64,000 bases of DNA from Enterococcus haemoperoxidus ATCC BAA-382 (lineage in GTDB: Bacteria; Bacillota; Bacilli; Lactobacillales; Enterococcaceae), in NCBI RefSeq assembly GCF_000407165.1, contig NZ_KE136480.1, positions 1 through 64,000 on the forward strand, given 5' to 3'. The notes under the pieces are model-generated. The model saw only the letters and a list, made by a program, of their open reading frames with translations, was not told the DNA's origin and searched no databases. Shown here piece after piece: positions 17,625-27,161 of this stretch; position 1 is the first letter of the stretch, and every line of letters begins with the position of its first letter. Position numbers and translations under genes: made by a program.

Positions 17625-19764
17625 AGATGTTAGCTATTTTAAGCTGAATAATGAGATCAATCGTCCTGTTGATGGACAAATTCCTTTACATAAGGATAAA
17701 GAAGCATTGGAAGCTTTCTTCAAAGAAAATGTCCTTCCTAATACAAGAACCTTCAATACTATAGAAGAAAAAATTAATTACTTGATCGACAATGATTATT
17801 TAGAAACAGCATTTATTGAAAAATATTCTATGGCTTTTATTGAACAATTATACACATTTCTTGCTGAACAACATTTTGAATTTAAATCATTTATGGCAGC
17901 TTACAAGTTTTATTCACAATATGCGCTTAAAAACAATGAAGGAACTGAATACTTAGAAAGTTATGAAGACCGTGTGGCTTTTAATGCCTTGTATTTCGCT
18001 GACGGAAATGAAGAATTAGCTTTAATTCTAGCCGACGAAATGATCCACCAACGTTATCAACCTGCTACACCTTCTTTCTTGAATGCTGGACGTAAACGCC
18101 GTGGCGAGCTTGTTTCTTGTTTCTTGATTCAAGTAACAGATGATATGAACAGCATTGGTCGTTCAATCAACTCAGCTTTACAGTTATCACGTATCGGTGG
18201 CGGTGTGGGTATCACATTAGCAAACTTACGTGAGGCAGGTGCACCCATTAAAGGATACGAAGGAGCTGCCAGCGGCGTAGTTCCTGTCATGAAATTGTTC
18301 GAAGATAGCTTTAGCTATTCTAATCAATTAGGCCAACGTCAAGGTGCTGGAGTAGTGTATCTAAACGTCTTCCATCCAGATATCGAAATGTTCCTTTCAA
18401 CGAAGAAAGAAAATGCGGATGAAAAAGTTCGTGTGAAGACTTTATCTTTAGGCGTTGTGGTTCCTGATAAATTTTACGAATTAGCACGTAATAATGAAGA
18501 TATGTATCTATTTAGCCCATACAGTGTTGAACGTGAGTATGGTGTGCCATTCTCTTATGTTGATATTACAAAAGAATACGATAATCTTGTGGCTAACCCT
18601 AAGATTCGTAAACGTAAAATCAAAGCCCGTGATCTAGAAAATGAAATTTCTAAATTACAACAGGAATCCGGCTATCCATATATCATCAACATTGATACAG
18701 CGAACAGAAGCAATCCAGCTTATGGCAAAATCATCATGAGTAACTTATGTTCAGAAATCTTACAAGTTCAAACACCATCAGTTTTAAATGGCAAACAAGA
18801 ATATGAAACACTTGGTACAGATATCAGCTGTAACTTAGGTTCAACCAACATCGTCAATTTGATGGACAGTCCTGACTTTGGTAAATCAGTTCGTGCTATG
18901 ACACGTGCCTTAACATTTGTTACGGACGCGTCAGATATCGATGTGGTTCCTTCTATTCAAAACGGAAACAGATTAAGTCATACAATCGGACTTGGTGCGA
19001 TGGGCCTGCATACGTTCTTTGCTAAAAATCATATGGAATATGGTTCTAAAGATTCACTAGATTTCACCAATGTTTACTTTACTTTATTGAACTACTGGAC
19101 TTTAGTAGAAAGCAATAACATTGCTAAACAATACAATGAAACCTTCCATAATTTTGAAAAATCCGATTATGCTAATGGTTCCTATTTTGATAAATATATT
19201 GAAGGAGATTTCACTCCACAATCAGATAAAGTCAAAGAAATTTTTAAAGACATTTTTGTTCCAACTTCTGAAGACTGGGCAAACTTACGTGATGCAGTGA
19301 AAAAAGACGGTCTATATCACCAAAATCGGTTAGCTGTCGCTCCGAATGGTTCTATTTCTTATATCAATGATACAAGTGCTAGTATCCACCCAATCACTCG
19401 CATGATTGAAGAGCGCCAAGAAAAGAAAATCGGTAAAATTTATTACCCAGCTCCTCATTTAGCAAATGACACAATTCCTTATTACACATCTGCTTATGAT
19501 ATGGATATGCGTAAAGTGATCGATGTTTATGCAACAGCGCAACAACATGTGGATCAAGGTATGAGTTTAACATTGTTTATGCGTTCTGAAATTCCAGAAG
19601 GTTTATATGAATGGAAAGATTCACCAAAACAAACAACTCGTGATCTGAATATTTTACGCCACTATGCTTTCCATAAAGGTGTTAAATCAATTTATTATGT
19701 ACGAACATTTACTGATGATGCCGAAGAAATTGGAAGTAACCAATGTGAGAGTTGTGTCATCTAA
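17599..19764 (+). CDS. nrdE: Ribonucleotide reductase class Ib, large subunit NrdE
   Basis: This 721-residue catalytic subunit has ATPSFLNAG, the active-site region RGELVSCFLIQVTDDMNSI, the radical-site NLCSEI segment and the C-terminal redox tail NQCESCVI that NrdH reduces. It reduces ribonucleoside diphosphates. As in other NrdE proteins, the N-terminal ATP-cone is absent. The ATG at 17599 overlaps nrdI; an in-frame TTG at 17605 (giving MSLKEIKDVSY) matches the usual N-terminus of homologues and may be the real start. Confidence 0.95.
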   Translation: MNLSLKEIKDVSYFKLNNEINRPVDGQIPLHKDKEALEAFFKENVLPNTRTFNTIEEKINYLIDNDYLETAFIEKYSMAFIEQLYTFLAEQHFEFKSFMAAYKFYSQYALKNNEGTEYLESYEDRVAFNALYFADGNEELALILADEMIHQRYQPATPSFLNAGRKRRGELVSCFLIQVTDDMNSIGRSINSALQLSRIGGGVGITLANLREAGAPIKGYEGAASGVVPVMKLFEDSFSYSNQLGQRQGAGVVYLNVFHPDIEMFLSTKKENADEKVRVKTLSLGVVVPDKFYELARNNEDMYLFSPYSVEREYGVPFSYVDITKEYDNLVANPKIRKRKIKARDLENEISKLQQESGYPYIINIDTANRSNPAYGKIIMSNLCSEILQVQTPSVLNGKQEYETLGTDISCNLGSTNIVNLMDSPDFGKSVRAMTRALTFVTDASDIDVVPSIQNGNRLSHTIGLGAMGLHTFFAKNHMEYGSKDSLDFTNVYFTLLNYWTLVESNNIAKQYNETFHNFEKSDYANGSYFDKYIEGDFTPQSDKVKEIFKDIFVPTSEDWANLRDAVKKDGLYHQNRLAVAPNGSISYINDTSASIHPITRMIEERQEKKIGKIYYPAPHLANDTIPYYTSAYDMDMRKVIDVYATAQQHVDQGMSLTLFMRSEIPEGLYEWKDSPKQTTRDLNILRHYAFHKGVKSIYYVRTFTDDAEEIGSNQCESCVI

Positions 19765-19797
19765 AAATTGAAACCAACAAACTCGTAAAAAAACAAA

Positions 19798-19820
19798 CAA
19801 GGCGCCCTCTGGTCGCCTTG
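19798..19820 (+). promoter_or_regulatory. Hairpin between nrdE and nrdF
   Basis: CAAGGCG and CGCCTTG form a 7-bp GC-rich stem with a 9-nt loop in the 95-bp gap. No T tract follows, so it is more likely an RNA processing or stability element than a terminator. Confidence 0.55.
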
Positions 19821-19859
19821 TTCCATGATTTATTGTATTGGTAATGAGGAGGAAAATAC

Positions 19860-20822
19860 ATGGCAACGTATTATGAAGCAATTAACTGGAATGCTATCGA
19901 AGATGTAATCGATAAATCAACTTGGGAAAAGCTAACGGAACAATTTTGGTTAGATACTCGTATCCCTCTATCAAATGATCTAGATGACTGGAGAACTCTT
20001 TCAGACCTCGAAAAAACAACTGTAGGCTATGTCTTTGGCGGTTTGACACTATTAGATACTGTTCAGTCTGAAAGTGGGATGGAACAGTTAAGAAATGATG
20101 TCCGTACACCACATGAAGAAGCTGTTTTAAACAATATCCAGTTTATGGAATCTGTTCATGCAAAAAGCTATTCATCAATCTTTAGTACATTAAATACTAA
20201 AAAAGAAATCGATGATATCTTCGAATGGACAAATACCAATGTGTATTTGCAAACTAAAGCTGAGAAAATCAACGAGATTTATAAAAATGGTACACCGTTA
20301 GAAAAGAAAGTTGCTAGTGTGTTTTTAGAAACTTTCTTATTCTACTCTGGTTTTTATACGCCTTTGTACTACTTAGGAAATAACAAACTAGCAAATGTCG
20401 CTGAAATCATCAAATTAATCATTCGTGATGAATCTGTTCATGGTACTTATATTGGATACAAATTCCAATTAGGGTTTAACGAATTAACTGAAGCAGAACA
20501 AAATGATATGAAAGATTGGATGTATAATCTTCTTTACGAGTTATATGAAAATGAAGAACGTTATACAGAAGAACTATATGACGGATTAGGCTGGACTGAA
20601 GAAGTAAAAACATTCCTACGTTACAATGCCAATAAAGCATTGATGAACCTTGGTATGGATCCACTGTTTGCTGATACAGCGAATGATGTCAACCCAATCG
20701 TGATGAACGGTATTTCTACTGGTACAAGTAATCATGATTTCTTCTCACAAGTCGGTAATGGTTATTTATTAGGAACCGTTGAAGCTATGAAAGATGATGA
20801 TTATCTGATTGGTATGGAATAA
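19860..20822 (+). CDS. nrdF: Ribonucleotide reductase class Ib, small subunit NrdF
   Basis: This 320-residue protein is of the ferritin-like R2 family. It holds the metal-ligand helices (for example ESVHAKSYSSIF and IIRDESVHGTYIG), the radical Tyr region between them and a C-terminal tail that docks to NrdE (DDDYLIGME). It carries the dimanganese-tyrosyl radical cofactor. ATGAGGAGG precedes the ATG. Last gene of the operon, followed by a terminator. Confidence 0.95.
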   Translation: MATYYEAINWNAIEDVIDKSTWEKLTEQFWLDTRIPLSNDLDDWRTLSDLEKTTVGYVFGGLTLLDTVQSESGMEQLRNDVRTPHEEAVLNNIQFMESVHAKSYSSIFSTLNTKKEIDDIFEWTNTNVYLQTKAEKINEIYKNGTPLEKKVASVFLETFLFYSGFYTPLYYLGNNKLANVAEIIKLIIRDESVHGTYIGYKFQLGFNELTEAEQNDMKDWMYNLLYELYENEERYTEELYDGLGWTEEVKTFLRYNANKALMNLGMDPLFADTANDVNPIVMNGISTGTSNHDFFSQVGNGYLLGTVEAMKDDDYLIGME

Positions 20823-20835
20823 TTATTACTATAAA

Positions 20836-20888
20836 AAATAAGTATAAGATAAAACTCAAGTAGTTTTGATCTTAGGCTTATTTTTTTA
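20836..20888 (+). terminator. Terminator of the nrd operon
   Basis: Arms AAATAAG...GATAAAACT and AGTTTTGATC...CTTATTT enclose a short loop and are followed by TTTTTT. Confidence 0.85.
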
Positions 20889-20938
20889 TAGAACAAGTCA
20901 TTCCCTATACATTTAACAATCATTTCAAGAGGTGCCTT

Positions 20939-21763
20939 ATGACTATATTTTTATATAAATTATTGCTAGGATTTATTGTAGGAAGTCTAATCGCCACATT
21001 CTCCTATACTACAAATTTACTCACAAAGTCTGGGGCTTTTGCTGTGATTTTTATTGCTGGTGTCGTTTGTGGATTTGGCCCGTGGTTTACTTGGTTGTTA
21101 CTGATTTTATTTTTTGGTAGTTCTGGATGTGTACATCTAGCAAAAAAAGTGATGAAGATAGCTAAAATTGACTCTATTGCTGAAAAAGGTCATACTAGAG
21201 ATGCTTGGCAAGTGCTTGCTAACAGTCTTCCAGCAATTATTTCCTTAGTTCTTTTCTACTATACAGAAAATCAATTATTTATGATTGGTTATGTTAGTGC
21301 CATCGCGGGTGCGACAGCCGATACTTTAGGATCTGAGATAGGTATTTTAAGTACACAAGTACCACGTTCGATTATTACACTTAAACCAATTGAACCAGGT
21401 CTTTCTGGTGGTGTTTCTATCCTTGGAAGTGTTGCCTCAATCTTCGGAAGCCTATTAATTTCATTTGCATTTTGGCTATTTTTCGGGTGGAATCACTTTT
21501 CTCAACTCCCAACAAGCGTCATGATTATTCTGCCATGTATTTGTGGCATTGTTAATTCTATTGTGGATAGTTTATTAGGAGCAACCCTTCAAGCAAAATA
21601 TCGCTGTGTTATCTGTGAACAACTCACTGAACAAAAAAAACATCATTTACAACCAAGTAAGCTAGTTAACGGTATCTCATGGTTTTCTAATGATTGGGTG
21701 AATTTTTTTAGCGGTTCTTTGACGGTCTTATTAAGTTGGGTCATTATTTTTTATATGTACTAA
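20939..21763 (+). CDS. DUF92 family membrane protein (TIGR00297)
   Basis: This 274-residue protein has about seven membrane helices. It holds the family blocks TKSGAFAVIFIAGVVCGFG, EKGHTRDAWQVLAN, GATADTLGSEIGIL and PIEPGLSGGVSILGS. Plant relatives (VTE5/VTE6, farnesol/phytol kinases) give the family a link to polyprenol phosphorylation, but bacterial function is not established. AAGAGGTGCC precedes the ATG. It has its own terminator. Confidence 0.82.
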   Translation: MTIFLYKLLLGFIVGSLIATFSYTTNLLTKSGAFAVIFIAGVVCGFGPWFTWLLLILFFGSSGCVHLAKKVMKIAKIDSIAEKGHTRDAWQVLANSLPAIISLVLFYYTENQLFMIGYVSAIAGATADTLGSEIGILSTQVPRSIITLKPIEPGLSGGVSILGSVASIFGSLLISFAFWLFFGWNHFSQLPTSVMIILPCICGIVNSIVDSLLGATLQAKYRCVICEQLTEQKKHHLQPSKLVNGISWFSNDWVNFFSGSLTVLLSWVIIFYMY

Positions 21764-21771
21764 TAGTTACA

Positions 21772-21811
21772 AAAAAGGTATCCTCAAGAAATTCAAGGTT
21801 ACCTTCTTTTT
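21772..21811. terminator. Bidirectional terminator between DUF92 and MgtC genes
   Basis: The stem AAGGTATCCT / AGGTTACCTT (one bulge) has an A run on the left and CTTTTT on the right. Confidence 0.75.
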
Positions 21812-21832
21812 GTTATGCTCATAAAAAATAGT

Positions 21833-22546
21833 TTAAATGCTTACCAAACGAAGCTTCGTTATATTTTTATAGATTGATAAATCTTCTATAACTTCTGCAT
21901 ACGTCATTCCTTTAGGTAAATCAATCGTATAAATATTCGTGTAAATTTGTGTATCATCAACTAATACTACATTGAAGTTTACATCTTCGATTTCGATTTT
22001 ATGTTCTTCAAAATACTGATTGATAAATTCTTTTGTTTCCTGTTTGTGTATATAGCGGATTTCTAATTTTTTTGTAGTAGGTACATGAATCACTTTTCTC
22101 ACAACAGTCAATGCAACAAAAACACCAATGAAACTAGTGATTGCAATCGCATAATACCCCATACCAATTGCAATACCTAAGCCTGCCACAGCCCAAAGTG
22201 AAGCGGCTGTTGTTAAACCTGTTACAGATTGTTTAGTCACAATAATTGTTCCAGCACCTAAAAAACCGATTCCACTCACTACTTGAGCAATCAACCGTGC
22301 TTGGTCAGAACGGATCACACCAGTCAATTCAGGATGATTAACAGCATCTTGCAAAGTACTCGCAGCTATTTCAACTTGAATCAGTGCAATGATAGTAGCA
22401 CCCATACAAACCAAAATATGCGTCCTCATACCAGCAGGCCGGTTTTTATATTGCCGTTCGAATCCAATCACTCCGCCAATCAGCATAGCTAAACATAGTC
22501 GAATAATAATCTCAGGAACTGTTAAATTTATATCCATCCTATTCAT
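21833..22546 (-). CDS. MgtC/SapB family membrane protein
   Basis: This 237-residue protein has an N-terminal membrane domain of about five helices with the MgtC signature: ILRLCLAMLIGGVIGFERQ-type block at residues about 11-31, then RPAGMRTHILVCMGATII and GIGFLGAGTIIV. The soluble C-terminal domain (about 155-237) resembles an ACT-like fold. MgtC proteins support growth at low magnesium and membrane potential control. GGTAGGAGGAATG is the ribosome binding site. Single gene. Confidence 0.87.
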   Translation of the reverse strand: MNRMDINLTVPEIIIRLCLAMLIGGVIGFERQYKNRPAGMRTHILVCMGATIIALIQVEIAASTLQDAVNHPELTGVIRSDQARLIAQVVSGIGFLGAGTIIVTKQSVTGLTTAASLWAVAGLGIAIGMGYYAIAITSFIGVFVALTVVRKVIHVPTTKKLEIRYIHKQETKEFINQYFEEHKIEIEDVNFNVVLVDDTQIYTNIYTIDLPKGMTYAEVIEDLSIYKNITKLRLVSI

Positions 22547-22611
22547 TCCTCCTACCTATTCTATTTCATTATAGCACTAATTCAAATTGAGGGAGTGAGG
22601 ATCATTTCCAG

Positions 22612-22650
22612 AAAAAAAGCGTGACTGAAGAGGTTCCTTCAATCACAGCC
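22612..22650 (-). terminator. Terminator of nagB
   Basis: On the minus strand GCTGTGATTGAAG and TCTTCAGTCACGC pair across a 5-nt loop and TTTTTTT follows. Confidence 0.85.
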
Positions 22651-22658
22651 TTTCGTTC

Positions 22659-23360
22659 TTATAATTTACTTGCTGCCGCCTCATCGATGATGACAACAAC
22701 ATCTGAATGATTTTGTAAAGCACTTGCAGGTAAATCAACAGAAACAGGTCCATCGATCATTCCTTTGATCGCATCGGCTTTCGCTTCACCATAAGCCATT
22801 AAAATCATTTTTTTACCTTTCATGATTGAACCGATTCCCATTGAAACAGCTCTTGTTGGTACATCTTCTACTTTTTCAAAATTACGTTTATTCGCATTGA
22901 TTGTAGATTCTGTCAATTCAACGACATGCGTTAAACTATCTAACGGAGTTCCTGGTTCATTAAAACCAATATGTCCATTTTGACCAATACCTAGAATTTG
23001 AATATCGATCGGGTTACTATCGATAATGCTTTCGTAGTGCTTGCATTCAGTCGCTAAATCGTCCGCTTTTCCGTTTGGTACGTATGTGTTTTTAAATGGT
23101 TTTTTATTGAATAATTGATCATTCATGAAATAACGATAACTTTGATCATCGTCTCCACCTAAGCCAACATATTCATCTAAATTTACAGAAGTCATGTCTG
23201 TAAAATCTAAATCACTTGCAGTCATTTCTTTATACAATGTTTCAGGTGTACTTCCTGTCGCAAGCCCCAAAACTTTTGCACCCTTATCCATACCTTCTTT
23301 GATTAGTTCAAATGCTTTTTTTCCGCCTTCTTCTGCGTTTGCTACTTTGATAATTTTCAT
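22659..23360 (-). CDS. nagB: Glucosamine-6-phosphate deaminase NagB
   Basis: This 233-residue enzyme turns glucosamine 6-phosphate into fructose 6-phosphate and ammonia. Motifs: [12 protein letters not shown], the catalytic-loop region [23 protein letters not shown] and a C-terminal VDLPAS substrate loop. The start is the ATG at 23360 with AGGGAG 9 bases upstream; the 34 extra residues of the longest frame are promoter DNA. Monocistronic, with a GntR-type operator overlapping its promoter. It may link amino-sugar use to the wall and EPS genes nearby, but that is inference. Confidence 0.94.
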   Translation of the reverse strand: MKIIKVANAEEGGKKAFELIKEGMDKGAKVLGLATGSTPETLYKEMTASDLDFTDMTSVNLDEYVGLGGDDDQSYRYFMNDQLFNKKPFKNTYVPNGKADDLATECKHYESIIDSNPIDIQILGIGQNGHIGFNEPGTPLDSLTHVVELTESTINANKRNFEKVEDVPTRAVSMGIGSIMKGKKMILMAYGEAKADAIKGMIDGPVSVDLPASALQNHSDVVVIIDEAAASKL

Positions 23361-23386
23361 CGAAAATTGCTCCCTTATATCCAGAT

Positions 23387-23405
23387 TTGGTATAGTCCAA
23401 TTATA
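23387..23405 (-). promoter_or_regulatory. nagB -10 region with NagR/GntR-like operator
   Basis: On the minus strand TATAAT (23405-23400) is directly followed by TTGGACTATACCAA (23400-23387), an imperfect palindrome of the TTGG...CCAA kind bound by NagR/YvoA regulators. No good -35 is seen. Confidence 0.5.
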
Positions 23406-23447
23406 ACACCCTATAAAACAGATTTCTAGTCTAAAGTAGAGATAAAA

Positions 23448-23484
23448 TAAAAAAAACTTCAATCCTCTTTCGAGAATTGAAGTT
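23448..23484 (-). terminator. Terminator of the LCP gene
   Basis: On the minus strand AACTTCAAT and ATTGAAGTT pair and TTTTTTT follows. Confidence 0.88.
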
Positions 23485-23502
23485 TATCAATTAATATCCA
23501 TC

Positions 23503-24615
23503 CTAATATTGGCCCTCATCCGCTACATTTTGATCTGTATAGGAATTGGGATCAACATTCGTACCATCTTGACTATAATCATAATTAGTAGCTGCATCAG
23601 ACGCTCCATCATAAGAACCCGTCTCATTCCCACTAATCTGATTACTGTAATTACTGCTATCTTTTGCCTGCATGTCTTTATTTTCTGGTAACCCTAATTG
23701 AGACCGTAATTTTGTTTGCACTTCGTAGAGTTTAGTTGGATCTAAGATTTGGTAATAGATACCACCAATCATTGTACCTTCCCCCTCTAGCTGTAGAGAG
23801 TCAATATTTTTAAAGGCTGGCATATACTTCTTCTGAATATCTACCATATTATCCCAAGTTAAATCCGTTCTTACATTATCTTTTACTGCGTCCAAAATTT
23901 TTCTGTATTTTGAAATACCATCTAAACTGATGATCTTATTCACAATTTTTTCGACAACTTCTCGCTGTCTTCTTTGACGTCCTATATCGCCTTCTGGATC
24001 TTCTTCACGCATCCTTGCATATGCCAATCCAGTCTCACTATCAAGCTTGATATGACCCTTTGGAACTGTAATACCATCTAGTGTAAATTCAAAAGGATTA
24101 TCAACTTCAATGCCGCCTACAGCGTCAATTAAATCTTTTAAACCTTTCATATTAATCGATACATAGTTATCTATTGGGATATCCAATAAATTCTCTACTG
24201 TATCAATCGCCATCTTAGCTCCACCTTTAGCTCCACCAAAAGCATAAGCATGATTCAATTTATCTTCTGTACCATATCCAACAATCTCAGTTAGGATATC
24301 TCTATCTAAACTAATCATTGTAGATTTTTTTTCTTTAGGATTAATTGTAACTACCATTGTTGTATCAGAACGACCTTGCTCTGTCCGTCCCAAGTCACCA
24401 GTATCAATTCCCATCAGTAAAACTGAAAAAGGTTCTTGCGCATCAATATTTACAGCCGTATCTCTTCTTTTAGAAGTCCGGTCGATCGATTCATACACAC
24501 CTTTTACTGTACCAGTTGCATCTGAATACATTTTAATCCCATATGCACAGAAACCCGCAACGGAAACAAGAACTAATCCTAAAGCAGTTAATATTACTTT
24601 TTTCCATAACTTCAT
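23503..24615 (-). CDS. LytR-CpsA-Psr (LCP) family protein
   Basis: This 370-residue protein has a short cytoplasmic start, one membrane helix (residues about 5-27) and an extracellular LCP domain. Motifs: LLMGIDTGDLGRTEQGRSDT, the catalytic Arg/Asp strands MISLDRDILTEI and LAYARMREEDPEGDIGRQRR. The C-terminal 60 residues are Asn/Ser/Gln/Asp-rich and disordered. LCP enzymes transfer wall polymers from undecaprenyl-pyrophosphate to peptidoglycan. The start at 24615 is chosen because GAGGAAG lies 6 bases upstream. It follows the EPS locus on the same strand and could attach that polymer to the wall. Confidence 0.9.
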   Translation of the reverse strand: MKLWKKVILTALGLVLVSVAGFCAYGIKMYSDATGTVKGVYESIDRTSKRRDTAVNIDAQEPFSVLLMGIDTGDLGRTEQGRSDTTMVVTINPKEKKSTMISLDRDILTEIVGYGTEDKLNHAYAFGGAKGGAKMAIDTVENLLDIPIDNYVSINMKGLKDLIDAVGGIEVDNPFEFTLDGITVPKGHIKLDSETGLAYARMREEDPEGDIGRQRRQREVVEKIVNKIISLDGISKYRKILDAVKDNVRTDLTWDNMVDIQKKYMPAFKNIDSLQLEGEGTMIGGIYYQILDPTKLYEVQTKLRSQLGLPENKDMQAKDSSNYSNQISGNETGSYDGASDAATNYDYSQDGTNVDPNSYTDQNVADEGQY

Positions 24616-24753
24616 AAGACACTTCCTCATTTTTGCAAGAATAATTCATGAAACCTATTTTCTCACAATTTGAACCATGCCGCAACTTTTTTTGGGAATT
24701 GGCATGATATCTTAATGTATTTGTAAAATAATAACAGTTAAGGAAGAGAATTA

Positions 24754-25920
24754 TCAATCTCTCCTAAATATGTCTCGAGTATAAACTTTCTCTTCACAAT
24801 CACTCAAATCATCTTCGAATCGATTGGAAACAATTATATCAGACAATTTTTTAAATTCTTTAAGATCTCTGATAACATTTGAATGATAGAAAGAATCTTC
24901 TTTTAATGTGGGTTCAAATATAATTACATCTATTCCTTTTGCTTTTAATCGTTTCATTATTCCTTGAATTGAAGAATATCTAAAATTATCAGAGTTTGCT
25001 TTCATTGTCAGTCTATATATTCCTACAACTTTAGGATTTTTTGCTAAAATCTGATCAGCAATAAAATCTTTTCTTGTTGTGTTTGCTTCTACGATTGCTC
25101 CAATAATATTATTGGGGACTTGATCATAATTTGCTCTTAATTGTTTTGTATCTTTTGGAAGACAATAGCCTCCGTAACCAAATGAAGGATTATTATAATG
25201 CGTGCCGATTCTAGGATCTAGACCAACGCCTTCAATAATCTGTTTTGCATTTAAATTACGAACTTCAGCATAAGTGTCCAACTCATTAAAATAGGCAACT
25301 CTCAAAGCTAAATATGTGTTAGAAAATAACTTGATTGCCTCTGCTTCAGCAGAATTAGTTAATAGAATCTCACTATTTTTTTCGACTGTATTTTCTAAAA
25401 ACATATTTGCGATTTCTTGAGCTCGCTCTGAGCATTCACCTATTATGATTCTAGACGGATAGAGATTATCGTAGAGAGCTTTTCCTTCACGAAGGAATTC
25501 CGGTGAGAATATGATGTTGTTAGTATTGTATTTTTTCTTTAAAGATTCTGTATATCCTACAGGAACAGTTGATTTAATAATAAAACACGCATCAGGTCTG
25601 ATTTCTAAGCTTTTTTCTATGACAAACTCAACAGTTGTAGTATCGAAATAATTTTTCTTTTCATCATAGTCTGTTGGTGTCGCAATGATTAGAAAGTCCC
25701 CAAACTCAACTGCGTTTATGAAGTCTTTTGTAAATTTGAGATTCAAATCAGATCTTTCTAAAAAATGATGGATCTCTGCATCATCCAAAGGAGAGATTTG
25801 TTCATTAAGCATATTAATTTTTTCATCATCAATATCATACGCAATCACTTCTTCTCTTTGTGACAATAATAATGCATTTGCTAAACCAACATAACCAAGA
25901 CCAAAGATTGATATTTTCAT
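24754..25920 (-). CDS. ugd: UDP-glucose 6-dehydrogenase family
   Basis: This 388-residue nucleotide-sugar dehydrogenase has the NAD motif GLGYVG (7-12), [10 protein letters not shown] (139-148), [14 protein letters not shown] and the catalytic Cys253 in [10 protein letters not shown]. It oxidises a UDP-sugar, most likely UDP-glucose to UDP-glucuronate, and would feed a uronic acid into the EPS. It could instead be a UDP-ManNAc or related dehydrogenase. The ATG at 25920 has GGAGGAG 6 bases upstream. Last gene of the EPS locus. Confidence 0.87.
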   Translation of the reverse strand: MKISIFGLGYVGLANALLLSQREEVIAYDIDDEKINMLNEQISPLDDAEIHHFLERSDLNLKFTKDFINAVEFGDFLIIATPTDYDEKKNYFDTTTVEFVIEKSLEIRPDACFIIKSTVPVGYTESLKKKYNTNNIIFSPEFLREGKALYDNLYPSRIIIGECSERAQEIANMFLENTVEKNSEILLTNSAEAEAIKLFSNTYLALRVAYFNELDTYAEVRNLNAKQIIEGVGLDPRIGTHYNNPSFGYGGYCLPKDTKQLRANYDQVPNNIIGAIVEANTTRKDFIADQILAKNPKVVGIYRLTMKANSDNFRYSSIQGIMKRLKAKGIDVIIFEPTLKEDSFYHSNVIRDLKEFKKLSDIIVSNRFEDDLSDCEEKVYTRDIFRRD

Positions 25921-25921
25921 T

Positions 25922-26986
25922 TTAACTCCTCCAATTGGAAACATTTATTATTTTTATAATATACTGTGTTATTAATATAATCGGGTAATAGAGTAACAGA
26001 GATACAATGATAGTTATTATAAAAACTATATACCAACTATGTACACCTTTTACTTCTAAAAAATTAATTATCAAATTATGTGTTAACATAAAATATAGAC
26101 TTTCTTTTCCAAAAAAAGCTAACATATTCAGCGGAAGGCCTTTCTTTTTTTCTAAAAATATTGATATGACAAAAATAAGCTGACATATTGCCACTGGAAC
26201 TATTATATTTATAATTAATGGTGATGCCACAGCATTTTTCAAATCAATATTCAAGTCTACTAATTTTAAATGAAAGAAAAACATGAATACTAGCAAAATA
26301 ACTATTGCTAATTTACTAATTATCACTCTCCGTTGCCAATTCTCTTTCATATATACACCTATGGAAAAGAAAACTATAGCTATAGGAATCACGTTAATGT
26401 CCATAGGTAAAGTTATATACTGAAAAACGAGCTGAAATGTAAAATAGCATGTAAACAAAAAAGCAATTTTAATAGCCTTTTTGTTTATTTTTTGGTAAAA
26501 ATAAAATATAATTTCAGTAAAAAAAAGCACTGGGATAAACCAAAAAGCACCTATAATTCCTGTAACTTTCGTACCACTATAAATAAGCTTGAGGAGTTCT
26601 TTACATATAAAAGATGCGTCAAATTCCCAAACTAATACTTGAAAAAGTAAAATACATAAAATTCCATATACATAGTATGGGATCCACAATGAAATAATTT
26701 TTTTGCGAAAAAAATCTGTAAATTTTTGTTCATATCCCCTTTTGTTCAAAAATCCACTTATTATAAAAAACAACGGAACATGGAACCAAAACAGATACTT
26801 CATTTGTGGAAATCCTGAATGACCTAAAATAATAGAAAGTATGCCCACTCCCTTAGCATAATCAATCCACTGAACCCTACTTGACAAGTTATCACCTTTT
26901 TCATTATTAATCTTATTATGAAAATAAACAGTCTTCTCATGTACATTTTTAATAACTAGTAAACAAGTATCATTCTTCACACTCAT
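25922..26986 (-). CDS. Acyltransferase 3 family membrane protein
   Basis: This 354-residue protein has about ten membrane helices. It starts with the family motif [20 protein letters not shown] (catalytic His at the end) and [15 protein letters not shown]. Such enzymes O-acetylate exported sugars. The first 36 residues before the motif are polar and unusual. A TTG codon before SSRVQW, with AAAGGTG upstream, may be the true start, since the ATG at 26986 has a poor ribosome binding site. Only 1 bp separates it from ugd. A possible -10 (TATAAT on the minus strand at 27025-27030) lies upstream. Confidence 0.82.
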   Translation of the reverse strand: MSVKNDTCLLVIKNVHEKTVYFHNKINNEKGDNLSSRVQWIDYAKGVGILSIILGHSGFPQMKYLFWFHVPLFFIISGFLNKRGYEQKFTDFFRKKIISLWIPYYVYGILCILLFQVLVWEFDASFICKELLKLIYSGTKVTGIIGAFWFIPVLFFTEIIFYFYQKINKKAIKIAFLFTCYFTFQLVFQYITLPMDINVIPIAIVFFSIGVYMKENWQRRVIISKLAIVILLVFMFFFHLKLVDLNIDLKNAVASPLIINIIVPVAICQLIFVISIFLEKKKGLPLNMLAFFGKESLYFMLTHNLIINFLEVKGVHSWYIVFIITIIVSLLLYYPIILITQYIIKIINVSNWRS

Positions 26987-27161
26987 TTCAATTATTATAG
27001 ATTTCCAAATTCAATCTTCAATCTATTATATTGAATTCTCTTGACTACTGGCTGAATTATAACAACCTCAGCCTCTAAAACAACATTTTTATACTTGCAA
27101 GACCCATTCCATATATAGAATAACTTCTTTACTAGTTTTAGCTAAAGAATCTATACTAAAA

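Noticed and set aside
23361-23462. N-terminal extension of NagB
   Set aside because: The added 34 residues overlap the promoter and operator, and a good ribosome binding site precedes the inner ATG.
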